Assembly: GCA_002205965.3 (NCBI GenBank)
Contig: NADL03000775.1
Location: 806,001-870,000, forward strand
Reading direction: 5' to 3'
Source of the DNA: Kappaphycus alvarezii
Taxonomy: Eukaryota > Rhodophyta > Florideophyceae > Gigartinales > Solieriaceae
DNA: 64,000 nt
Both the position numbers and the translations under genes were made by a program. This document shows positions 55,979-64,000 of the stretch, one piece after another. Position 1 is the stretch's first letter. The number at the start of each line of letters is the position of its first letter. Under the pieces are notes generated by a model that did no database searches, had not been told where the DNA came from, and was given only the letters and a program-made list of their open reading frames with translations.

Positions 55979-56089
55979 ATGATAACTCACGAGTTTCTTT
56001 GTCTAACAAAAGAGTTTTTAATGGTTTTTCAATGACTTGAACTGACTGCGGACCTTCAATCAGTTCCTCCGGGCTTTTGGGCAGTTCTT

Positions 56090-57000
56090 GGCCATGTGTC
56101 ATTTCTCTCTGCACCTGAGACAGAGACCTTCGCGCATACATCTTCCACGTTCTTCTTTGTCAAGCTTCTGTAAATTGGGAGTGTTATTTTTCAGCCCCGG
56201 TACCACTTCTATGTTCCCAATTTCCATTGGTACAGGACTGCTGGTTCCAGCAAAAGAGCTTCCATTTCCATTCCTTCCTCCAGAAGACTTTGGTAGGTTA
56301 CCGGGTCCAGAACGCCGATAGGCCGACTCTACTCGCTCAGCATCCCTCATTAGATCGGAGAGGTTAACGTATTCTTTGGTGCACAACGCCTTCCAGATAT
56401 AGGGCTTTAAACCGCGAGAGTAACGATCTATCTGGTCTTTAACTCCAATATCGGGGATGTCGAGTATAATTTTGTTGAAGTCTTCGTTGAAGGTAGAAAC
56501 ATCTTTGACTTGTTTCCAGCGGGCGAGTTTGTCTCGAGCGATCTTCTCTTTATTCAGCGTTTCAAAACGCTGGATTCAGGCAACCTTCAAGGTCTGCCAG
56601 GAATTTATTCCTTTCCCTTGTTCTGTCTTGGAGTGGACCATTCACCATTCATGGGCGTTTCCAGCCAAGTAGCTGAGTGCTATGTGTAGGGGTCCTTTGC
56701 CATCATTTCCCCGAGGTAGTTGTTCATTTGAGCGCACCAGCTGGCAATTGATCCTTTCCCAGTGAATGTAGTTGGCTTGTTTTTCTTTGGGCCAGCGTGA
56801 CTGTCCGTTAGGGCATTACTTGACGAACTGGCCTGGCTTCGGGCGTTTACGAGTTCACATTCTAGGGAGGATACCTTTTGCTCTGCAATAGAAAGCTCTG
56901 ATCTGTGTGCCGCAATTTGGTTATTGGCGTGCTCAAGATTCTGCTGCAACTGAAGCACCATTTGTGTAAGGGACTCTAGGGTGACTTGCGGCTGATCCAT
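56090..57000 (-). pseudogene. Chromovirus gag
   Basis: ATG at 56998-57000 (MDQPQVTLESLTQMV). Residues about 10-55 form a coiled coil, followed by FTGKGSIASWCAQMNNYLGE, the start of a Ty3 capsid. A frameshift near 56690 leads to IALSYLAGNAHEW, then the same frame holds RFETLNKEKIARDKLARWKQ and KEYVNLSDLMRDAERVESAY. It contains in-frame TGA codons, one at 56576-56578 and another at 56099-56101, the latter within the zinc knuckle (C-LR-C-REK-stop-H-MAKN-C). Gag cannot be made intact from this copy. Confidence 0.75.
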
Positions 57001-57257
57001 AGGTATTAGGTTCGCAAAGGCAGTAACTGTGTTTGTCCTGGTATCTGAGAGAAGTTTCCGACTTATACGTGTACACGTGGCGATACGTGTACACGATATC
57101 TTTAACACTTGAAGTAACAGAGATTCTCCTAGATGGTTCTAGGACTAACTACTCACGTGGCGAAGCCTCCAGCAAGTTGGTTTTTCAAAATGCCAAAAAT
57201 AATTTTTGAAAAAATTGTGATTTATAACCTGATTGGCTCCCTGCACCTTCAAATTTC

Positions 57258-57330
57258 GGTCCTGGTGACCCAGTTGTTAAGTGTAAGCAGCTCCTGATGA
57301 AGTGGTCGCGGGTTCAAATCCGCCAGGAGC
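57258..57330 (+). other. tRNA-like sequence (pseudo-tRNA) in the chromovirus leader
   Basis: 73 bases that can form a 7-bp acceptor stem (GGTCCTG with CAGGAGC, one mismatch) and carry a B-box-like GGTTCAAATCC and an A-box-like TGACCCAGTTG. The T-stem has mismatches and no proper anticodon arm is found, so it is not a working tRNA. GTAAGC...GCTCCTG and CAGGAGCGCTTAC also form a long imperfect hairpin. It lies antisense to the element. It could be a tRNA-derived SINE head. Alternatively, on the minus strand the stretch ending TTAACA just before TGGGTCACCAGG looks like an LTR end with a primer site. Confidence 0.4.
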
Positions 57331-57625
57331 GCTTACGAAAAGTTCCTTCTCTGACGTAAGGGTTGACGTCAGTCACGTCGGGTGCGTTATAGTAGCCATT
57401 CTTCCGATTCTTGCTTCGCGGTGGTTGTCCTGTCTAGGTCCTGATGGCGATACGGACTTACGATTGTAAGTCCTACTCCAGGGATCTGGGGCAGCAGAAG
57501 AAAGCTTGCAATCACAGCGGAAGGGTGAACACAACACACACACGAGGTCGATTGAGAAATGAACTTATTGCTCTATTTTCCTTATTGTTACTCAAAAACA
57601 AGCAATTTTAATGGAAAAAAATATA
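57331..57625. other. Leader segment with two hairpins, no coding frame
   Basis: CTGACGT...ACGTCAG (57352-57373) and GGACTTAC-gatt-GTAAGTCC (about 57453-57472) are short inverted repeats. No open frame in the sense of the element. Confidence 0.35.
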
Positions 57626-58350
57626 CTACTTGTGACCCTTGCCTGTGAGTCGATGCTGAGCCCCGTTCTGATGGCGGACAAGATCTTGTTCACTGAACAA
57701 CTCAATTTGGCAGTCCTTGCACTTGTACTCCTTGCTTGTACGGCGGATGTGACGACGGGAACGGAGGTGCTGGAAGTACTGGACGCGACAGGAGCAAGTG
57801 ACTTGACAATGACGACAATGAAATGGAGAGGAACTCGTATTCTTGTTCATTCGCGGCATTTTCGAGGGCCTAGCCTTGCGGATTCGATGGTTTACCACCC
57901 TTTGGATCGACACCGAGGCAGCGTTCGGCAGCACTTGAAGCCTTCTCGGAGGAGCCCTTGAACTTGTCGGTGGCCTTGACGGGTTCGAAACGGTCGGACG
58001 CGACAAAGTCCTCAGAACTAGGGGTGAGGATCGAAGACCAGTCGATGAGGGTAGGGTGAACGAACGAAAAGGGGTGCGAGGCTCTTCGACTGTAACAAGG
58101 GGAGATGCCACTGACAGTGCTCGGGTAAGACAAGATCTTGGCAAGTCGGCGTCGGTGTCTTGGGCTTCTCGGGGCTGAGTAAGGCGATCGGAGTTCTCGG
58201 AGTCGATGGACGAGGCAGGGTCTTGGGATCTTCTTCCTCGCCAATCGGTACTATTGGCGAGGTGGACGGGGAACGAAAGTCGGCGAGGTCTTCTGAGTCG
58301 TACTCTGACGGCGACGGAGGGCGGCCCTTTAACTTTCTGTTGTACGACAC
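57626..58350 (-). pseudogene. Two-finger U1-type zinc-finger region in the chromovirus leader
   Basis: Between the 5' LTR and gag, in the sense of the element, three overlapping frames form one colinear coding region. The N-terminal frame (58018-58350) is proline- and serine-rich and acidic (PPSPSEYDSEDLADF). The middle frame (57870-58244) has LIDWSSILTPSSEDFVASD. The last (57626-58144) ends with two zinc fingers, FHCRHCQVTCSCRVQYFQHL and YKCKDCQIELFSEQDLVRHQ, both with spacing C-x2-C-x12-H-x5-H, the U1/JAZ type that often binds RNA. The stop is at 57626-57628. The frame has no ATG at its start (a TAA lies just upstream). Ty3 leaders do not normally hold such a gene; capture of a host transcript is the simplest reading. 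Frame changes may be introns lost or decay. Confidence 0.55.
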
Positions 58351-58485
58351 TGTGGGTTACCGCGTAAGGGTCAGAATGAAAAACAAAATTTTAGTCTCTG
58401 TTTGCAATCGGGCAGCTGAGATAAATCTGGTAGATATTTTATCGCAACTGGCGGATTGGAAAAACGCACAATAAGGCACAACTTA

Positions 58486-58500
58486 CTTGCGATGCTACCA
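58486..58500 (-). promoter_or_regulatory. tRNA primer-binding site of the chromovirus
   Basis: On the minus strand TGGTAGCATCGCAAG starts three bases after the CACA end of the 5' LTR. It begins TGG, as a site complementary to a tRNA 3' CCA end must. The tRNA is not identified. Confidence 0.75.
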
Positions 58501-58503
58501 CAA

Positions 58504-59019
58504 TGTGGGGTGTTAAGCGTACACGAGCAGATCAAGGTAGAACTGTGGTTGAAACTTTTGTTGAGGTTTTCTGGGTAGAGCCGACCGCTCCAAACCAGGG
58601 TTTATATAGAACTGAAGATAGCTACAAACTAAAGGAAAATGCAGTCCAACAGCAGAAAATTCAAAGGTATTCCCGTAAAACATCCCTGACGATATCGTAA
58701 GTAGCGCTTTCAGAATTGTAGTCGGCAAGAGTGACATACTCTGACAAGATGTAAGAAGTACATTAGTCCAGATGGCATGGGATAGCAGGGCAGCTTTGAT
58801 TGGTAAAGGAATGATATAATATCCCACTGTGTAGCTTGCCCGTAACTATTCCAAGTGTACCAATGGGGTCAAACGCTGTGTTCAGAACTGTAAGGAAAGT
58901 GTAATGACATCAAAGTGCCTAGTAGCCTGGCTGCAAGGGTACCAGTGGTTTGAATCTACAATACAGTAGATGCAGTGAATTTGTATAAAGCTGTAAAGTC
59001 TGTGAAGTGAAATACAACA
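58504..59019 (-). repeat. 5' LTR of the chromovirus
   Basis: 516 bp; begins TGTTGTATTTC and ends CACCCCACA on the minus strand, followed outside by CTCGC (59020-59024). Confidence 0.95.
58601..58608 (-). promoter_or_regulatory. TATA box in the chromovirus 5' LTR
   Basis: TATATAAA on the minus strand about 100 bases before the LTR end; the same box is present in the 3' LTR near 52062. Confidence 0.5.
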
Positions 59020-60629
59020 CTCGCATGGAGGCGACTTTAGAAGCCAAGCCAAGTTTCTAGTGTTGTAGAGAAAAATGGCATGAATTAGGACTATGATGGC
59101 AACACCTAGATAGATAAGAGGACGAAAAAACAAATCTCAGCCGCTACTCTGATCATCGTTTAAGGGCTGGGGCCGACCTTTGCGCCTATGCTTCTCTGTG
59201 AAGCAAAATACTCACAAAACGTGAATGCGTCTCAAGGATAGATATTCCGTCCCCAATACTGCGACTCAGATGCAGATGCAGTCCAACCTAGCATTCATTT
59301 CATATGGAAATGAATCGATGGAGGATTAAATGGATTCATTCGAGACGATTTTAGCTGACTCGGCGTGATTGGCTGTACTGTAGGATAGAATTTACAGGGT
59401 TTATATTTTTCGCATCTTTTGGAGATAAAGCTATATCTCCCTCCGGGCCAGTAATAGCTTTATTACAGACCAGGGCTAGGACGCTTGAGTGGGAGATTGC
59501 TACCTCAGCTCTGTTAAAGTAGTATGAAGATCAGATGGTGCGTGGAAATAAGGAGATTAAGACCCCGAGACTTACCGATGATATTCACGCACTAACCATA
59601 ACGGGCGGCATCAAGGTCCCTTTGGCAAATCCAGATGGCATGGAGGGCCGGAGAGACGTCGTTGTTATAATTGTCAACGAGTAGAATCCATACCAAGAAA
59701 ATGTGTCACGAAGAACAGAACGACATAGTCCAGTGAAGAACGGAGTATCACTCCGCGTGGAGATTCAGAGGTTCATCAAGCACAAATTTTGATAGCTCGC
59801 ACTAATGATAGCTCTGAGGGAAAAGAGACTCTTATAAATAACTTCCTTCTTGGCTCTGGAGCGTCACATCATAGGGTATGGAACCTAGAGTGGCGGCATG
59901 GTGTCCAGAAGGTTGAACCCCGCGATATTGTTTCCGGGGATGGAAAGAATTCAAAATATTTAGGATAGGTAGATCCAAAAAATAAATAGTTCCAACTTGA
60001 ATAAATAAGTAAATACCACAATTGGACTTAGAATGAATAATGAATAGAAAACAAAATTTAATGATAGCTGTTCGAGGGTATATTCGATTGCCCAAGGATA
60101 TGAAAAATTATTTCCAACAACCTTGGTCTATTTATACTCTACACCAGGGTGAACCTGCTACAAAAATCAGGTAAGCCATACAATAATTTTGTTAGACCTA
60201 ATTCAGGCTCAGCAATAATTATTGCAGTATTTTTCAGGTAAGCACTCATCCAAATAATAATTTTTTGGCAGCATAAATGCTATTCTTATAATCTGTATTA
60301 TATAAAAACCCAACTGCAGGACATAACCATTATTTCAAACTAAATTCAGCATAAAATAGGGCCAGTTTAAAACAGATAAAATTATTCTTTGATGATTCAA
60401 AATAAATATGCATTGTGGGCCTCAATATAAAATATTGCTCCACAATTAAGCATCACTGTAGGACACCAGGATAGAGATTAAAATATTTGGTCAATTTTCA
60501 CAAAGAAGCTTAATACTTCGCATAGTGTCACATTGATACTCCGAACAAGTATCGACTGCAGTTAATCGTCAGTAAGGACGTTAGTACTTCGGAATGTACG
60601 TTATATTCGTGATCTGTACACTTGCCTCC

Positions 60630-60659
60630 TGAGTTGCTCTAAGCTGAGTTGCTCTAAGC
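60630..60659. repeat. 15-bp tandem duplication
   Basis: TGAGTTGCTCTAAGC occurs twice head to tail. Confidence 0.8.
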
Positions 60660-61449
60660 TCTGCGAGGAAATATACATAATTCGCTTCAATAGAAAGGTA
60701 TGAAGTGGTATGGTGGATCGTCAACTGAGGTTATAGGGCCATACTGTCAAACGCGTGTACAATGAGAATGCTGTTGTTGTTCAGCCTTATATTATAAATG
60801 TTGCAGTATCTAAGGCTGGGAACACTGCAATGTTTAGCCTGAACTTCAGTCATGACATCAAAGCTTGGGAAATGCGAACATATCTAGTATCAAGTGCCTG
60901 TTTCCGTCACGAGAAGGATTATGTGAGGGCTGCTTGAAAGTAAACAAACAAAGCAAGCACCCAGGCTGAGTACTTCAAGGTCACAGAGCCGGGGTGTTGT
61001 CACTCAATAAGATGTTTTTGGGCCTATATCACTCAAATACAGCGAAGGAAATCGCCATTTGTGTCATTCATTCACGAGTATTCCGGATATTTCACGATTT
61101 ACCCAAATTCTCGGAGGAGTGACGTACTTGGACTGTTTACACTGTACCTGGCGTGTACTAAGCGCAAATTAGATTTTATATGAAGCGGTTGCATTCCCAT
61201 AACAGTGGGTGATGTACAGCTATTACTGAGTATGTATCTGAGAAGGGAATTGAGAGTACCGCTGTACTACTGGTTAGCAAGAATCAGGACGGAATGGCAG
61301 AACGAGTAAAGTGCACAGTACTGGAATGTTCCCGGACGATTTTAAAACATGCTGTGCTGCCCAGGAATTTTTGGGCTGAGGCAGTTGTGCACGCGGCCCA
61401 TATCAGAAATAATTTCCCCTGTCCACAAGATGAATTCCCGTAATGTAGA

Positions 61450-61568
61450 GAGTATTTCATTCCCCACTACTTTGCCGATATAACTTCATGAGACGCTTTT
61501 TTGTCCAGGAAACTTCAGGATAGATCAAATGTATTTTCCAAGAAGAAAAGAACTCAAAATTTACCCCT
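61450..61568 (+). mobile_element. 119-bp LINE B tail with target duplication
   Basis: Homologous to the tail at about 31985-32093 (CACTACTTTGCCGATATAAC, AAACTTCAGGATAGATCAAA, ending AATTTACCCCT), flanked by TAATGTAGA at 61441-61449 and 61569-61577. It splits the decayed copia integrase. Confidence 0.8.
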
Positions 61569-61800
61569 TAATGTAGACGATGTAGACGCGCATTCGTAAA
61601 ATGGGTTCCCAATGAATAACAGAATTAGAATCCCGGACGGGGAGCAAATGTGCGACGAGAATGGCGATGATATGACCCTTCGAGAAGTGGACGAGAACGT
61701 TACGAAGTTCGAGATGTCAGTGATTCTTGTGTTCTTTGTATTTAAAAGTCAAAGCATATTGGCCCCTTGAAACCAAGAGTGGCGCGACGTCGACAGAGCA

Positions 61801-64000
61801 CCGTAAAACGACCTGGCATCGAATATATGTTTAAGATAGAAAAGCAAGCTATTCTTTTTACGCGCAGAAGTTCCCTCCCACTACATTCCCCTCTTCACAT
61901 CTGTTTTTCTTTCCAACCTCTCTACCATTTTTTATAATCTTTTTTCTCGTTTCTCTTTTGTACGCGATTTCCTTCTCCTTTTACAGTAAATATTTTCTAC
62001 CAACTTTTATTTGATCTTCTTCGCCCCTACATATTTTTTTTCAGTAATCAATATCTCTAGTCGTGATTTTGCCATATGTTATCCCTTTTAAGGCGTTTTT
62101 TACTAATTCTCACTACAAGACCAATTTATCCATTTTTGACTCAACGAGTTTGCCAGTCTGATTTTTTTGGTGCCATTTGATCTGTCTTGGCACTGTCTAG
62201 AATTTTCAGGTCATTGAAACAAAAAAATCTTGACAGTTCACGGCCTTCCCCTCTGGAACAATCATTCACGAGCTACCCCCATTCAACCCATTTTTGAAGA
62301 CCTTCATGCTCGGCCCATCATTGTCTCCCCTTTATTATCTTCTGATCCAGCAAATAGAGTGCAATACCATTGTTTTAAAAATTGGAAACGTCTGAGGAAG
62401 CTCGTTGTTCGTCAGTTGGTGGCGGTCGAAGCACATGATTCCGTGGGCTGGACTCGAAGGACAAGGGTGGCTATGCAGGGGCAGGCTTTGACGAATAAGG
62501 AGATGAATTCATTTCCTGATGAGAGATAAATTATGCCTGGAGCCTGCCAATTGCCCTCTATGATTTCGAAGGAAGGTTATATGGTGTTATTTTGTCTTGA
62601 AAGGTCTGACAGATACATATTACCAGAGTAAGATGTTTTCAGATCCGACTATCGAAAAAGGAGGTGTTTTAAGACACGAGAACTCTACCGCAGTATTGCT
62701 GTGGTGATAATAAGAGATGAATAAAAACGGGGGACAATGCGCAACAAATTAGTATAGAAGAGTCCTAATCTATCGCTTATGCTGGAGGAATAACCTGAAG
62801 TAAATGATTCTTAGAAACGAAATTTACTTTCAACTTCTGGGAGTGCTTTGGTCTGCAATTGAAATTGTCTCCCATTTTTCTCTTTTCTCCTCGAGGTAGC
62901 CATTCACGTAATTTATATAAAACGTTCGGATAACCATAAAATGTCAAGAAAGGCTAAGTAAAATAGTATACATGAAAAGGAATCTTTCGACGAGAAAGAC
63001 AAACATTAGACACTACTAAGATAAGTATCTATATGCTCTCCTCGTAATTTTCGTCCTCGAGATCAGTGATAAACAATTCCTTTAAAATATACTTATCTCT
63101 ACTAAATTCTTGACAAAATCTGTGAAACGGTTCAGGATAATAGGGAACCGCCTCAGACATACAAAAACCCTTAATTATCTCCTCAAGACTATCAATCTCT
63201 GCTCCATTCAAAACAACTGAATCTGAGATTAAGATTAAATACTCACTCTACCTTCATTTTCCATGGTAACTACTCCACGACTGTTCACCATTAGCTCCCA
63301 TAGACCTACCCAGTCTTCTATATCTTTAGAGTTCTCCACATAAACCTCATATTTCTCAATTTTCTCTGCCTTTTCTGCCTCTTTTCTAACCCTACGTATA
63401 CGTTAATTCTCCCTTTTTGAGTCAATTACGTTGGAGTAATTCTCAAACGCGTCCCTGTTTAACCCTTCTGCAGTAGTTCTAGTATTAATTTAGCCCATTG
63501 GCAATCAAAGCCACTCCATCATTGCATGGACAATGTGGAATATGTGTCCACTTCCACAAGATGAGATTTGAGCTATTATTCTGCTAGACTCGCAGGGTAC
63601 AAACCCAAGAAATATAGATGAAAATTTTCAAAATCTTGAATGGTGCCAAAATGATTCTCCCCAAGATTTGTAATATAAACTTTCCTCAGGAAGACAAGTC
63701 ATGTTTAAGTATGGATGCATATTCCAACTCTAGCTTCGCTTGAAAATTGTAATTGAAACATCACCCTTGAAAGATTATCTTGCTTCAGTACGCTAGCGAA
63801 ACGCTGCATTATTCATAGTGATCCACCAAGAAGTAGGGTAATTAGTCGCTCAGGCCTCGCCGCCGAGATCTTCTCCTTCTTAAGCAGTGTAGATCATTTT
63901 TTGTTCTTATGTCATGATAGGCAAACAATGGTACATGTAACGCTTCCTTTCATGATGATTGGTGACTTAAAGTCACTGCTTGACACAACTAAAAATGTTT
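61801..64000. other. No gene seen
   Basis: Short frames only, for example 62230-62529 (no ATG at its start) and 63029-63211. Pyrimidine-rich runs at 61870-62050. Nothing recognised. Confidence 0.35.

Larger units (their letters stand above)
51962..59019 (-). mobile_element. Complete Ty3 chromovirus (LTR retrotransposon)
   Basis: 7058 bp on the minus strand. LTRs at 51962-52482 and 58504-59019 are about 97% identical by eye (about 14 substitutions plus small indels). The 5-bp duplication CTCGC flanks it at 51957-51961 and 59020-59024. A primer-binding site lies 3 bases inside the 5' LTR and a polypurine tract directly before the 3' LTR. Order on the minus strand: leader with a zinc-finger region, gag, protease, reverse transcriptase, RNase H, integrase, chromodomain. 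Gag and pol contain frameshifts and stops. Confidence 0.95.
59300..61800 (+). mobile_element. Third copia-type element, strongly decayed
   Basis: Gag end at about 59450-59730: EWEIATSALLK, DDIHALTITGGIKVP and a zinc knuckle C-YN-C-QRVE-S-IPRK-C in which H is replaced by S. Protease start at about 59840: NNFLLGSGASHH (D-S-G has become G-S-G). Integrase at 60980-61440: DVFGPISLKYSEGNRHL, then NQDGMAERVKCTVLECSRTI and RNFWAEAVVHAAHIRNNFP, the copia NGVAER and FWAEAV blocks. A LINE tail is inserted at 61450. Many stops; no LTR seen. Confidence 0.65.

Noticed and set aside
56090-57000. Alternative genetic code with TGA as a sense codon
   Set aside because: The TGA positions correspond to different expected residues, and TAA and TAG also interrupt other elements, so ordinary decay explains them.
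57258-57330. A functional tRNA gene
   Set aside because: Acceptor stem and B-box are suggestive, but the T-stem is mismatched and no anticodon stem-loop can be drawn; listed as tRNA-like only.
1-64000. CRISPR array, rRNA genes or bacterial operon structure
   Set aside because: No regularly spaced identical repeats, no rRNA-like stretches, and no tightly packed co-directional genes.

Overview
The window is a eukaryotic, transposon-dominated stretch with almost no host coding sequence. I see no bacterial operons, ribosome binding sites, rRNA or CRISPR arrays. Nearly every recognisable protein segment is a retroelement or DNA-transposon protein in some state of decay. A TE-rich fungus or other microbial eukaryote fits best (a chromodomain Ty3 element, Ty1/copia elements, R2-like LINE ends, and a secreted tandem-cystine-knot protein), but the lineage cannot be fixed from the sequence.

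Layout. 1-2.8 kb: end of a Ty3-type integrase, a tandemly duplicated unknown module, and a LINE end. 3.2-3.8 kb: an intact gene on the minus strand for a secreted protein with four knottin-like modules. 5.6-11.7 kb: a complete Ty1/copia element (minus strand, 285-bp LTRs differing at one base, 5-bp target duplication TTCGA) with a textbook -1 frameshift signal between gag and pol. 11.7-14 kb: nested LINE ends (families called A, B and C here). 14-16.6 kb: a dead PIF/Harbinger-type transposon with two convergent genes. 16.7-19 kb: more LINE ends. 19-30.6 kb: gene-poor, becoming very AT-rich from about 23.2 kb. 30.6-32.1 kb: a LINE B copy carrying two tiny LINE-tail insertions. 32.6-33.4 kb: a possible host gene for a Golgi-type glycosyltransferase. 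34.6-51 kb: LINE copies, a decayed Ty3 element and a decayed copia element, the latter split by a cleanly flanked LINE A insertion. 51.96-59.02 kb: a complete Ty3 chromovirus (minus strand, LTRs about 97% identical, target duplication CTCGC, visible PBS and polypurine tract) whose leader carries an unexpected two-finger U1-type zinc-finger coding region. 59.3-61.8 kb: a third, decayed copia element cut by another small LINE-tail insertion. 61.8-64 kb: nothing recognised.

How the parts relate. The LINE families share a C-terminal plan: a CCHC zinc motif, an RHN-like motif and an RPD...DVTV restriction-like endonuclease signature. Most have an A-free 3' end of the form ACCCAAATTTCCCC. They appear mostly as strongly 5'-truncated copies, several with direct target duplications of 9-12 bp, which gives a relative chronology: C was hit by B, then B's end by A; a copia was hit by A; another copia was hit by a B tail. 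Only the cystine-knot gene and the glycosyltransferase-like gene look like candidates for host genes.
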